This document shows, piece after piece, positions 52,001 through 61,528 of a stretch of 64,000 nucleotides of DNA (positions are counted from its first letter, which is position 1; every line of letters starts with the position of its first letter). Made by a program: the position numbers and the translations under genes. The DNA comes from Prevotella bivia DSM 20514. GTDB taxonomy: Bacteria > Bacteroidota > Bacteroidia > Bacteroidales > Bacteroidaceae. Location of the stretch: positions 1,202,975-1,266,974 of the forward strand of contig NZ_JH660660.1 in the NCBI RefSeq assembly GCF_000262545.1, in the 5' to 3' direction. The notes under the pieces were generated by a model. It did no database searches, was not told where the DNA came from, and saw nothing but the letters and a program-made list of their open reading frames with translations.

Positions 52001-53674
52001 ATGTATAGTAATAAGGAAAATGTAAATATCCTCACCTCATTGCTGATAGCCCACGACGTGCAGTGTGCTGTACTTTGTCCTGGTTCGCGTAACTCGCCCA
52101 TGGTGCATAATCTTGTGGAGTGTAACGAAATGAAGTGTTATTCCGTTACCGATGAGCGATCGGCTGGATTTGTGGCGATTGGTATAGCTGAGGCTACCGA
52201 TGCTCCCGTAGTGTTATGCGTAACATCAGGATCGGCATTGCTCAATGCGGCTCCTGCCGTAGCTGAGGCTTATTATCGCAATATTCCGTTGATAGTAGTG
52301 TCGGCCGACCGTCCGCAACAATGGATAGGGCAGAGCGATGGGCAAACGCTGCAACAGGTAAATGCGCTGGAACCACACGTGAGAAAAAGTGTGAATATTA
52401 TCGAGCCGCATACGGAAGAAGAACGATGGTATTGCAATCGTGTGATCAATGAGGCTTTGAATAAGGTAAAGGCATACGGTGGCGGTCCTGTTCATATCAA
52501 TATTCCGCTTACAGAACCGCTTTATGAATATACTGTAGCACAACTTCCTGATGAGCGTTATATCTCCTTTGGCTCGGCAATGAGTAATGAAAGTGAGTTA
52601 AAAGATTTGATTACAAAACTTGATAAAGCCACTAAACCCGTAATTGTTATTGGACAGTTGGATGCTGGCGTTGCTCAAACTTTATCTAAAGATATAGCGA
52701 AGATAGAGCAAAATTATGTGGTATTGCAAGAAAAACTTTCAACAGCATACGGTTCAACAGCTCTACAACTCGATGAAATGCTGGCGATGATAGCTGGCGA
52801 TGAGGATTATCTGCCCGACTTTATTCTTTATTTTGGTGGTACAATTGTTAGCAAGCGTCTAAAGCAATACTTACGTAAGGCAAAGACTGCTAACTCCGTA
52901 CTCATAGACGAGCATGGCGAGGTGCGAGATGTGTTTATGAACCTTTCTTGGGTTATTCAGGCTTACCCTGCTATGTTTGTTCAGCTACTTGCGGCTCATT
53001 GCAAACAGCGTACGACAAACGATTATTACCAAAAGTGGGCAGAACTTAGGAAGAAAGCATCTCAACATGCAGAAAACTTCTGTCCTGATTATTCCCAAAT
53101 GCTTGCAGCTAAGACCTTTCATACCTATTTAAGCAGACAGAGGGGCAAGCGTGCGTTGTTTTATGCCAATAGCTCATCTGTGCGCTTAGGTAATATCTAC
53201 TCTAAGGAATATATCCATGTAAATCGTGGTGTGAATGGTATTGAGGGAAGTTTATCGGTGGCAGTGGGTTATTCGCTTGAAGCTTCTGACAATGAACAAG
53301 TGTATTGTGTGGTAGGCGACCTTAGTTTCTTCTATGACAACAATGCGCTTTGGAACACTTATCCTAAGAAAAATTTAAAGGTGTTGTTGCTAAACAATGG
53401 TAGTGGTGGTATCTTCCATCAGATGCTAGGCCCTAGCAGTTCGCCTTATTGTAATCAGTATATCGCTGCAGGTCATCAAACATCGGCAGAAGGAATCTGT
53501 CAATCATACGGATTGAAATACCAAAGTGCGCATAGTAGGGAAGATTTATCCCAGCAAATGGAACTGTTTGTGAAAGCGCATGAAGGTCCGTTACTATTAG
53601 AAGTATTCACCAATGCCGACGAAGATGCTCGTGTAATGAATGAATATTACCGACAGTTGAAAGAAGAAAAATAA
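52001..53674 (+). CDS. menD: SEPHCHC synthase MenD
   Basis: 557 residues, thiamine-diphosphate enzyme. ALLCPGSRNSP-like VLCPGSRNSPMV near 26, VTDERSAGFVAIGIA with the catalytic Glu near 50, GPVHINIPLTEPLYE, and the C-terminal ThDP site VVGDLSFFYDNNALWNT followed by LLLNNGSGGIFHQML. It adds a succinyl-semialdehyde unit from 2-oxoglutarate to isochorismate. Confidence 0.96.
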   Translation: MYSNKENVNILTSLLIAHDVQCAVLCPGSRNSPMVHNLVECNEMKCYSVTDERSAGFVAIGIAEATDAPVVLCVTSGSALLNAAPAVAEAYYRNIPLIVVSADRPQQWIGQSDGQTLQQVNALEPHVRKSVNIIEPHTEEERWYCNRVINEALNKVKAYGGGPVHINIPLTEPLYEYTVAQLPDERYISFGSAMSNESELKDLITKLDKATKPVIVIGQLDAGVAQTLSKDIAKIEQNYVVLQEKLSTAYGSTALQLDEMLAMIAGDEDYLPDFILYFGGTIVSKRLKQYLRKAKTANSVLIDEHGEVRDVFMNLSWVIQAYPAMFVQLLAAHCKQRTTNDYYQKWAELRKKASQHAENFCPDYSQMLAAKTFHTYLSRQRGKRALFYANSSSVRLGNIYSKEYIHVNRGVNGIEGSLSVAVGYSLEASDNEQVYCVVGDLSFFYDNNALWNTYPKKNLKVLLLNNGSGGIFHQMLGPSSSPYCNQYIAAGHQTSAEGICQSYGLKYQSAHSREDLSQQMELFVKAHEGPLLLEVFTNADEDARVMNEYYRQLKEEK

Positions 53675-53700
53675 ATAAAATAATAATTTGAGTTATAGAG

Positions 53701-54579
53701 ATGGAACATTTGACACTATCTCCTATAGCTCCTTTAACTCCAAAAAAAAACATGGTACAAAGAAATTGGAAATCCATTGCAGGGTTCAACTTTGAGGATA
53801 TTCTCTTCGAGGAATTTAATCATATAGCGAAGATAACGATTAATCGTCCTCGCTATCGTAATGCGTTTACTCCACGCACAGTGTGGGAAATGTCGCAAGC
53901 TTTTAATTATTGTCGTGAAGCATTGGATATCCGTGTGGTTATTCTGACAGGTGCTGGCTATAAGGCTTTCTGCTCGGGGGGTGATATGCACGTAAAGGGA
54001 CAAGGTGGCTATGTTGGCAATGATGGTGTGCCTCGCTTGAATGTCCTTGATGTGCAAATGCAGATACGCCGCTTGACAAAGCCTGTCATTGCTATGGTGA
54101 ATGGTTATGCTATAGGTGGGGGGCATGTGCTGCATGTAATGTGCGACTTGTCTATAGCTTCCGATAATGCTATTTTCGGACAGACGGGGCCACGTGTAGG
54201 TTCGTTTGATGCAGGTTTTGGAGCTTCCTATTTGGCGCGTATCGTAGGACAGAAGAAAGCACGCGAGATATGGTTTATGTGTCGACAATACAATGCTGTT
54301 GAGGCAGAACGGATGGGATTGGTGAATAAAGTAGTGGCTTTCGATCAGCTAGAAGATGAGTGTGTGGCATGGGCAGAGCGTATGATGGAACATTCTCCAT
54401 TGGCTCTTCGTATGATAAAGGCTGGCTTGAATGCCGAACTAGACGGTCAGGCTGGTATCCAAGAACTTGCTGGCGATGCTACAATGCTTTATTATACTAT
54501 GGAAGAAGCTCACGAAGGGGGACAAGCCTTCCTTGAAAAGCGTAAGCCCGACTTTGATAAATATCCACAGTTCCCATAA
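53701..54579 (+). CDS. menB: 1,4-dihydroxy-2-naphthoyl-CoA synthase MenB
   Basis: 292 residues, crotonase fold: [18 protein letters not shown], oxyanion loop [54 protein letters not shown], and ending [13 protein letters not shown]. It closes the naphthoquinone ring. An in-frame ATG at 53752 ([11 protein letters not shown]) matches the usual start of Bacteroidota MenB better; the 17 residues before it may not be translated. Confidence 0.96.
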   Translation: MEHLTLSPIAPLTPKKNMVQRNWKSIAGFNFEDILFEEFNHIAKITINRPRYRNAFTPRTVWEMSQAFNYCREALDIRVVILTGAGYKAFCSGGDMHVKGQGGYVGNDGVPRLNVLDVQMQIRRLTKPVIAMVNGYAIGGGHVLHVMCDLSIASDNAIFGQTGPRVGSFDAGFGASYLARIVGQKKAREIWFMCRQYNAVEAERMGLVNKVVAFDQLEDECVAWAERMMEHSPLALRMIKAGLNAELDGQAGIQELAGDATMLYYTMEEAHEGGQAFLEKRKPDFDKYPQFP

Positions 54580-54653
54580 GAGACAGTGTGGCTGTCGTTT
54601 CTTTTATGTTACTCTGTTACTTTGTCTTATAAATTGTCTTTAATAGGAAAGTT

Positions 54654-55694
54654 ATGTGTAAAATTAATATTACATCAAAGCTTTTACACTTTAAGCAGCC
54701 TGCTGGAACTTCGAGAGGTGTGTATAGAACGAGGAAGAGTTACTATGTTACGGTGTTTGATACGGCTGCTCCTAGTGTGAAAGGTGTTGGCGAATGTGCT
54801 ACATTGCCTGATCTGTCGTGTGATGCTATGCCAGATGCAGATTATGAACGATTATTACGTCAGTTCTGTAATGAAGTAGAACGGACAGGAAAGATAGATT
54901 ATGAGGCTATGCGACCTTATCCTTCCATGCTTTTCGGACTAGAAACAGCACTGAAGCAATATGAAAGAGGAGGTAGTTTGGATTTCTTTGATACTCCTTT
55001 TGGGAAAGGGAAAGAAGGTATTCCCATTAACGGTCTTGTATGGATGGGTACTTTTGATGAGATGTTCGAGCGGCTTGAGGAGAAGCTCAAGGCTGGATTT
55101 CATTGTGTAAAACTAAAGATTGGTGCTATTGATTTTGCCAAAGAGTTGGAGCTTATCAAGCATATCCGTGAAGCATTTACCAAAGATCAGATAGAACTCC
55201 GTGTAGATGCTAATGGTGGTTTTACATCAGCAGAGGCAATGGAAAGATTAGAGGCTTTGGCTAAATATGATATTCATTCGATAGAGCAGCCTATCAGGCA
55301 ACATCAATGGCGGCAGATGGCTACACTTTGCCAAAACACACCATTGCCCATTGCGCTAGATGAAGAACTCATAGGGGTAAATAATCTCAATGAGAAACAA
55401 CATTTATTAGATATCATTAAGCCACAATATATCATTCTTAAACCTAGCTTACATGGAGGAATGATGGGTACACGTGAATGGATTAAGCTAGCCAATGAGC
55501 GCAACATTGGCTCATGGATTACTTCTGCCCTAGAGAGCAATGTAGGCTTAAATGCTATTGCACAGTTGGCTGCGGATATTTATGGATCTAACATTATCCT
55601 ACCACAAGGTCTAGGCACAGGGCAATTATTTACGGATAATATCCCAATGCCATTGGAGATAAGAGGGGAAAAACTTTATCTAATTGAGAATTGA
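54654..55694 (+). CDS. menC: o-Succinylbenzoate synthase MenC
   Basis: 346 residues, enolase superfamily. The catalytic Lys is in CVKLKIGAIDF near 163, then the metal ligands LRVDANGGF (Asp), SIEQPIRQ (Glu) and ALDEELIG (Asp/Glu), and ILKPSLHGGMMGTREW with the second catalytic Lys. It dehydrates SHCHC. Its last codons already belong to the heptamer repeat at 55686-55720. Confidence 0.93.
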   Translation: MCKINITSKLLHFKQPAGTSRGVYRTRKSYYVTVFDTAAPSVKGVGECATLPDLSCDAMPDADYERLLRQFCNEVERTGKIDYEAMRPYPSMLFGLETALKQYERGGSLDFFDTPFGKGKEGIPINGLVWMGTFDEMFERLEEKLKAGFHCVKLKIGAIDFAKELELIKHIREAFTKDQIELRVDANGGFTSAEAMERLEALAKYDIHSIEQPIRQHQWRQMATLCQNTPLPIALDEELIGVNNLNEKQHLLDIIKPQYIILKPSLHGGMMGTREWIKLANERNIGSWITSALESNVGLNAIAQLAADIYGSNIILPQGLGTGQLFTDNIPMPLEIRGEKLYLIEN

Positions 55695-55720
55695 GAGTTG
55701 AGAATTGAGAATTGAGAGTT
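55686..55720. repeat. Heptamer tandem repeat (A/G)TTGAGA
   Basis: About five units of ATTGAGA or GTTGAGA, starting inside the menC 3' end and covering its stop. Complementary in sequence to the array at 7380-7418. Confidence 0.75.
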
Positions 55721-55759
55721 GCCCGCCTAATGTGTTATCTAATTGATAATTGCTTATCA

Positions 55760-56788
55760 ATGTCTAAAAAAATAAAACCAATGACTTTAGAAGAATTTCT
55801 TGCCGAATGGAATAATAGCAAACCTACGGTTCTTGTTCATACTAGTGGATCAACAGGAAAGCCTAAACCACTGCTTATAGAGAAGCAACGTATGCTCAAC
55901 TCTGCAAAGATAACTTGCGATTTTTTGGGTTTAAAGCAAGGAGATAAGGCTCTTCTGTGTATGCCACTCGACTTTATTGCTGGTAAGATGATGGTGGTGC
56001 GAGGTATAGAACGTGGTATGAAAATTATCAATGTGAAGCCTTCTGGGCATCCACTATCCGACGAAGCGTTGAGAAGTGCAAACGATGACGATGAGATAAC
56101 TTTTGCAGCAATGGTTCCTTTGCAAGTTGCAAATTCGTTGGAAGTTCCCAAAGAGCGTGAACGTTTGCTTGCTATTAAACATTTAATTATTGGTGGGGGA
56201 GCGGTAGATGATGAAATGGCAGATACTTTAAAAGCTTTTCCAAATGCTGTGTGGAGTACATACGGTATGACAGAAACGTTATCGCATGTGGCGTTACGTC
56301 GCCTTAGTGGAAAGGATGCTAGCAGTTGGTATGAACCTTTCGAAAGTGTCGAAATAGCTACAACAGATGATGGATGTCTTGTGATCAATGCTCCTTTAGT
56401 ATGTCAGGCGATGCTAACAACGAACGATAGAGTGGAAATTAGTAAGAATGTAGCAGGAAAAACTATTTTCCGTGTGCTTGGGCGCAAAGATAATGTGATT
56501 AACTCGGGAGGAGTAAAAATACAAATAGAAGAGGTGGAGGCACTTCTCAAACCAATGCTTACAAAGCCTTATATTATCACTAAGCGCAATGATACGAAGT
56601 TTGGAGAGGTGGTTGTACTGCTAACAGAGAATGAAAATATAACAGAAGTAGAAACTATATGTAAACAAATATTACCAAAATATTGGCAACCCAAACTCAT
56701 TAAGCAAGTGGCTTCTATACCTATGACAGCTACGGGGAAACCTGCTCGTGCTCAGGCTTTTACGATTGCTTCAAATATAGAAAAATAA
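55760..56788 (+). CDS. menE: o-Succinylbenzoate-CoA ligase MenE, short form
   Basis: About 342 residues from ATG 55760; the frame is open from 55712, but that stretch is repeat-derived. ANL superfamily: the P-loop THSGSTGKPK-like HTSGSTGKPKPL near 31, YGMTETLSHVALR, GRKDNVINSGGVKI and the C-terminal lysine in MTATGKPAR. It is shorter than the E. coli enzyme because the region before the P-loop is only about 30 residues. Last gene of the operon. Confidence 0.92.
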   Translation: MSKKIKPMTLEEFLAEWNNSKPTVLVHTSGSTGKPKPLLIEKQRMLNSAKITCDFLGLKQGDKALLCMPLDFIAGKMMVVRGIERGMKIINVKPSGHPLSDEALRSANDDDEITFAAMVPLQVANSLEVPKERERLLAIKHLIIGGGAVDDEMADTLKAFPNAVWSTYGMTETLSHVALRRLSGKDASSWYEPFESVEIATTDDGCLVINAPLVCQAMLTTNDRVEISKNVAGKTIFRVLGRKDNVINSGGVKIQIEEVEALLKPMLTKPYIITKRNDTKFGEVVVLLTENENITEVETICKQILPKYWQPKLIKQVASIPMTATGKPARAQAFTIASNIEK

Positions 56789-56920
56789 AAGGTAAGCTTT
56801 TGCTCTCTAAAAGCTTACCTTTTACGTGGTAAAAGATGACCTATTACAGAGCAAAAGGTCATCTTTTTAAACGGACAAGATCATCTATCGGTTTTACATA
56901 GATCATCTTGTCCGTTTTTT
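56785..56920. repeat. 22-bp step array forming three hairpins; bidirectional terminator
   Basis: AAAG-like cores begin at 56788, 56810, 56832, 56854, 56876 and 56898, an exact 22-base step. Neighbouring units are complementary, giving hairpins 56787-56823, 56829-56867 and 56868-56920; the last is a long stem (AAACGGACAAGATCATCTAT with its complement) with A and T runs on its sides. It lies between the convergent menE and Ca2+-ATPase genes and can stop both. Confidence 0.85.
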
Positions 56921-56925
56921 TTGTT

Positions 56926-59622
56926 TTACTTCTTAATCAACCTAAGTGCTTCACCAAACCATAAAACGAAGGAGGTACTAAGAATGATGAGTACCCAATC
57001 GATAAAGCTGAGCGGAGTAACATTGAACATTTCACCGCCAAGTTGCACAATGGCTATTTGTCCTATGAGGATAAAGGCTGCTATAAATAGGAAGCCTTTA
57101 CAATCTTTTAAGTGGAAAGCACTTCGCCCTGTATGGAAAGCACGTGCATTAAACATATTCCAAAATTGGAGCATAACAAAAACAGTGAAGAAAGCGCTAA
57201 GTTCGTAAGCCGTCATTCCCTTATCTGTATGGTCGTTGAAATGGATTAAATCGAGGATATGTGATACAGAATAGTTTTCCAAGATAAACAAGAAAGCGAG
57301 TAGGGACACGAAGAAGGTACCTCCCATAAAGAGAATGCTCTGCTTCATAGACTTATCAATGATAAAGGCTGTGCGCTTGCGTGGAGCATCTTTCATTACT
57401 TGTTCTGAGGGTGGTAATGAAGCTAGAGCCATAGCAGCAAAGGTATCCATAATGAGGTTTACCCATAGCATTTGTGTTACCGTTAGCGGACTTTGTGTAC
57501 CCATAAATGCACCTGCCAATACGATAAGACATGCAGCTACGTTCACTGTCATTTGGAATAGGATAAAGCGTTGAATGTTCTGATACAATGAGCGTCCCCA
57601 CATTACTGCTCGGCCAATTGATTTAAACGAGTTGTCGATAATTGTAATGTCGGATGCTTCTTTTGCCACACTCGTACCGTCGCCCATTGAAAGCCCTACG
57701 TGTGCAGCCTTTAATGCTGGTGCATCGTTGGTGCCATCGCCCGTAACGGCTACTACCTGATTGCGTGTTTGAAGGGCTTCTACTAATCTTTTTTTATCCA
57801 TTGGGCGGGCACGCGCAATGATTTTCAAGTTTTCTACGCATGCTAGTAGCTCTGTGTCAGTGAGCTGTTCAAACTCAGTACCTGTGATAATGTGCTTGTC
57901 TGCATTAGCATTATCTGTCCATAATCCCACTTGTCGTCCTATTTCCTTTGCTGTTCCCGGAGTATCTCCTGTAACGATCTTAACATCAATGCCTGCGTTG
58001 AGACACTCCTTAATAGCGGCAGGTACCTCATGGCGAACAGGATCGGCAATGGCTACAATGGCAAGAAAGGTGAGCCCATTTTCTTTTCCATCAAAGCTAC
58101 CTATGAGTTTTTCTATAGGGTGCTTCTCTTGAAGAATAGGGTTGTTATCGTTGATGATATAGTTAGCAAAACCAAGGGTGCGCATAGCTTGGTTTTGCCA
58201 TGTAAGTAGTTGATCGCGAATAGTATCCCACGACTCGTTGCCCATTACATCTTTGCATTTATTGCGGATAATATCTGTTGCACCTTTCACATAAAGTACA
58301 TATTTCCCAGACATAAAGCTCGACTTCACGAGTGTAGCCATATATTTGTGTTCGGTAGAGAAAGGTACTTCGTCTATTACTTCAGCATCCTTTCTCAAAG
58401 TGCGATAATCCTTATTTTGAGCTTTCAACCACAATAGAAGTGCGCCTTCTGTAGGGTTGCCAAGGGCTTGAGGATGTTGAGCATCTGTAAGATCTAGCTC
58501 TGCAGTAGTATTTACAGCAATGCCTTCCATTATGATACCGAGTTTTTCTGCACTATCGCCACATACGTGCATCTGGTGTACTTGCATCTGATTTTGTGTC
58601 AGTGTACCTGTCTTATCTGTGCAAATAACAGTAGTAGCCCCCATTGTTTCACATGCGTGCATCTTGCGTACAAGATTATTGGTTTTGAGCATTCGGCGCA
58701 TAGAGTAAGCCAAACTCAAGGTAACAGCCATTGGCAAGCCTTCAGGTACAGCTACAACAATAAGTGTAACGCAGATCATTATAGTGGCGAGGAAGTATTG
58801 AATGAATGATATCCAAGTGAAATCAAAGTTTAGAAAGTACATTGCCATTCGTCCAATAAGGATTAGAGCGGCAATAACATAACTAGCTACGGTTATAAGA
58901 TGACCTAATCGGTCGAGCTGTTCCGTGAGGGGAGTTTTCACATGGTTATCAATCTGTGCCGCTACGAAAACCTTACCATTTTCGGTAGCATCGCCCACAC
59001 GTTCCACTTGGAAGATGCCGTGTCCTTCCATTACCTTTGTACCTCTTAGTACATAATTGGTAGGGAAAGTAGCATCTGGATCGAAGTCGTCAGTGTGGAT
59101 ACTCTTATGGCAAATTGGTTCGCCAGTAAGGGTTGATTCGTCCACATTTAGTGCGATAGCCTCAAGGAGCTTGCCATCGGCAGAGATTTCAGCACCTGTA
59201 TTAAGTATAACAATATCGCCCACCACAATGTCTTTCTTAGGCACTTTGGTGGTATTACCATTACGGATAACCTCTACTGGTTCGTCGTCGTCCACCTTAT
59301 TTAATATAGAGAAAGCCTTATTTGCTTTCTCCTCAAAGAAGAAAGCCATACCTGTGGCAAGGAGAATAGCCAAGAAAATGCCCACTGGTTCGAAGAAAAC
59401 ACGCATATCTTCGTTTAGTCCGAAGTATTCATAAAAGGAAATACCTATGGATAAAACACCAGCAACGAGAAGAATAATGATGAGCGGGTCTTCAAACTTA
59501 GCTATAAATCGTTTCCAAAGCGGATCTTTTGCAGGCGGAGAAAGGAGGTTGGCTCCATGTTTCGCTCGGCTTTGAAGTACTTCTTGATCACTAAGTCCGG
59601 CATATCTTTTTTTTGTTTTCAT
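56926..59622 (-). CDS. P-type calcium-transporting ATPase (PMCA-like)
   Basis: 898 residues: N-terminal DQEVLQSRAKHGANLL, actuator loop DESTLTGEP, membrane helix with VAVPEGLPMAVTLSLA (Pro-Glu-Gly-Leu), phosphorylation site CTDKTGTLTQNQ, and hinge VTGDGTNDAPALKAA, with about ten membrane segments in all. The VPEGLP form and the length fit PMCA/SERCA-type Ca2+ exporters. Downstream of the CPBP gene by 31 bases on the same strand. Confidence 0.92.
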   Translation of the reverse strand: MKTKKRYAGLSDQEVLQSRAKHGANLLSPPAKDPLWKRFIAKFEDPLIIILLVAGVLSIGISFYEYFGLNEDMRVFFEPVGIFLAILLATGMAFFFEEKANKAFSILNKVDDDEPVEVIRNGNTTKVPKKDIVVGDIVILNTGAEISADGKLLEAIALNVDESTLTGEPICHKSIHTDDFDPDATFPTNYVLRGTKVMEGHGIFQVERVGDATENGKVFVAAQIDNHVKTPLTEQLDRLGHLITVASYVIAALILIGRMAMYFLNFDFTWISFIQYFLATIMICVTLIVVAVPEGLPMAVTLSLAYSMRRMLKTNNLVRKMHACETMGATTVICTDKTGTLTQNQMQVHQMHVCGDSAEKLGIIMEGIAVNTTAELDLTDAQHPQALGNPTEGALLLWLKAQNKDYRTLRKDAEVIDEVPFSTEHKYMATLVKSSFMSGKYVLYVKGATDIIRNKCKDVMGNESWDTIRDQLLTWQNQAMRTLGFANYIINDNNPILQEKHPIEKLIGSFDGKENGLTFLAIVAIADPVRHEVPAAIKECLNAGIDVKIVTGDTPGTAKEIGRQVGLWTDNANADKHIITGTEFEQLTDTELLACVENLKIIARARPMDKKRLVEALQTRNQVVAVTGDGTNDAPALKAAHVGLSMGDGTSVAKEASDITIIDNSFKSIGRAVMWGRSLYQNIQRFILFQMTVNVAACLIVLAGAFMGTQSPLTVTQMLWVNLIMDTFAAMALASLPPSEQVMKDAPRKRTAFIIDKSMKQSILFMGGTFFVSLLAFLFILENYSVSHILDLIHFNDHTDKGMTAYELSAFFTVFVMLQFWNMFNARAFHTGRSAFHLKDCKGFLFIAAFILIGQIAIVQLGGEMFNVTPLSFIDWVLIILSTSFVLWFGEALRLIKK

Positions 59623-59653
59623 TGATGTTTTTGTATTGCTATTGTTGTATTTT

Positions 59654-60487
59654 TTATTTTGCTTTCTTCATGCGTAGAGCAAGTTGGAAGAGCGAAGGGA
59701 TAAAGATGCAGAGCGAGAAAAATAGTCCGCCATACATCAGCCTGTCGCTACCGTGGAAAAAGTCGATGAGTTTGCCATCTGACATTTGTGGCATAAGGTG
59801 GAACATCAGATAAGCCACGGTATTGTTAACCCAGTGGAGCGCAATGCCAGGAATAATACTATCCGTGCGATAATACATCCATCCGAGTACTAAACCAAGG
59901 AAGAAGGCATGAACCCCTTGCGCAAGGTTCATGTGGATAAGCCCGAAGATGAGGGCAGAAACGAAGATAGCCACCCAGTGTTTATAGGTTCCAAAGCCTT
60001 TTAATAATGCACGTAAGATAGCTCCTCGAAAAACTAGTTCTTCTGTGATAGGTGCTAAAATACCAATAACAATATATCCCCATGGCTCTTTCATAATGTT
60101 TTGAAACAGCTCTTGATAATGTTCGGGCATCGAAATGTTGATGCGTTCGTAAATGTATTCAAAGGGTAGGATAGAGCCGAGGGCTAGTAATGCTGCCCAT
60201 ATTACTACTCCCCAAGGATGCGTTTTAAGATATGTATTAGATACGTTTGCCCAATCTCTTTTTAGAAAAAGGATAATCGTGGCAATACTGCTAAGAGCAG
60301 TTGTTACGCTGAGCAAGATACTATTTTCGCCAGTCTGAAGCGATGCCATGACGGCAGCAAAGTCAATATGTGCGGCAAAGGAATATGCCACCGCACCAAG
60401 TGTGGTGAAACCTATTTGCAAAAGCATAAAAAGACCTGCAAAAAGGATAGCGTAAAGGAGGTTGGATACGAGTTGTTTATCTTTCAT
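59654..60487 (-). CDS. CPBP family intramembrane metalloprotease
   Basis: 277 residues, about eight hydrophobic segments. The CPBP (Abi/CaaX protease-like) motifs are present: EELVFRGAILRALL (Glu-Glu-x3-Arg) near 143, FGLIHMNLAQGVHAFFLG with the first His, and GIALHWVNNTVAYL with the second. The substrate is unknown. It lies between ribF and the Ca2+-ATPase, probably in one transcript. Confidence 0.9.
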   Translation of the reverse strand: MKDKQLVSNLLYAILFAGLFMLLQIGFTTLGAVAYSFAAHIDFAAVMASLQTGENSILLSVTTALSSIATIILFLKRDWANVSNTYLKTHPWGVVIWAALLALGSILPFEYIYERINISMPEHYQELFQNIMKEPWGYIVIGILAPITEELVFRGAILRALLKGFGTYKHWVAIFVSALIFGLIHMNLAQGVHAFFLGLVLGWMYYRTDSIIPGIALHWVNNTVAYLMFHLMPQMSDGKLIDFFHGSDRLMYGGLFFSLCIFIPSLFQLALRMKKAK

Positions 60488-60494
60488 TTTACGA

Positions 60495-60582
60495 ATTAAT
60501 AAATCTCTATTTTTTTATGAATGAATTTCAAATTATTTATGAATGAAATTCCGATGGTTTATGAATGATTTTTTGAAGACTC
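60495..60582. repeat. 22-bp step tandem repeat at the end of ribF
   Basis: ATGAATGA begins at 60517, 60539 and 60561, with a diverged first unit (ATTAATAA) at 60495: an exact 22-base step. The last copy encodes the C-terminal Asn-His-Ser and stop of RibF; the others lie in the gap before the CPBP gene. Confidence 0.75.
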
Positions 60583-61515
60583 ATCTTTTAATATTTCTTC
60601 GCACTTCAATTTATCTTCGCCCAATTGTAGGGAAAGTGCTTCTAAGGACTCAAATTTCTTATCGTCTCGTACTCGGTCGATGAGTGCTAGTTTGATATTA
60701 TGTCCATAAAGCTCCTTGTCAAAGTTGAATATATTAGTTTCGATGCAAAGCGCATTACCGTTATATGTAGGGCGAACACCAATGTAGAGCATACCATCGA
60801 GCCACGTTTCTGACAGATCTGTTTTCACTTTCACTGCATAAACACCATCGGCAGGTAGGAGTTGAAGGCATGTCTTAGGATCCATATTTGCTGTGGGGTA
60901 ACCTAGCTTATGCCCATTTTGGAAACCTGTAACGATCTTTCCCTCTAGCGTATATATATAGCCTAGGTCGTGATTAGCTGCTTTAATTTCACCATTTTTG
61001 ATATGTTTGCGCACCACTGATGAACTTATATGCTCGTCTGCGGTGTCTAACGCCATGTTTTCTACAACTTCTATGCCAAGCTTTTTCCCATAACGTTGAT
61101 AATCTTCAAAGCCTTCCGTACGGTTATGTCCAAACTTATTGTCATAGCCTATGACGAGTTTTTGCACATTAAGTTGTTCTTTCAGAATAGTTTGCATAAA
61201 CTCTTTTGCCGAAAGCTGTGATAAAGCTTTGTCGAAATGAAGTACAATGCAATTGTCTATACCTGTCGCTTCGATGTGTGCGAGCTTTTGATCGAGCGAT
61301 GAAAGTAGGGACGGCGACTGATCGGGATGCAACACTTGGCGTGGATGCAAATCGAAAGTGATCACAGCCGATTGCATACCTGCTTGTTTTGCAATCCGTT
61401 TTACATTCTCAATTAAGAACTGATGACCACGATGCACACCATCGAAGAAACCGATTGTGGCAACCAAAGCGGTAAGGTGCTTTTGTTCTCTTTTATTTAA
61501 ATATAGCTTATTCAC
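60559..61515 (-). CDS. ribF: Bifunctional riboflavin kinase / FAD synthetase
   Basis: 318 residues. The N-terminal FAD synthetase half has TIGFFDGVHRGHQFLIENV near 20 and ISSSVVRKHIKNGEI; the C-terminal riboflavin kinase half has GFQNGHKLGYPTANM (usual G(R/K)xLGxPTAN), DGVYAVKV, and ETNIFNFDKELYG. It makes FMN and FAD. The end of the gene is formed by a 22-bp step repeat. The HAD gene lies 13 bases upstream. Confidence 0.94.
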   Translation of the reverse strand: MNKLYLNKREQKHLTALVATIGFFDGVHRGHQFLIENVKRIAKQAGMQSAVITFDLHPRQVLHPDQSPSLLSSLDQKLAHIEATGIDNCIVLHFDKALSQLSAKEFMQTILKEQLNVQKLVIGYDNKFGHNRTEGFEDYQRYGKKLGIEVVENMALDTADEHISSSVVRKHIKNGEIKAANHDLGYIYTLEGKIVTGFQNGHKLGYPTANMDPKTCLQLLPADGVYAVKVKTDLSETWLDGMLYIGVRPTYNGNALCIETNIFNFDKELYGHNIKLALIDRVRDDKKFESLEALSLQLGEDKLKCEEILKDESSKNHS

Positions 61516-61528
61516 TATGCTTACTGTT

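Noticed and set aside
53976..53981. Six-G run in menB as a phase-variation tract
   Set aside because: Six G is too short for frequent slippage and encodes the conserved Ser-Gly-Gly-Asp of the active-site loop.
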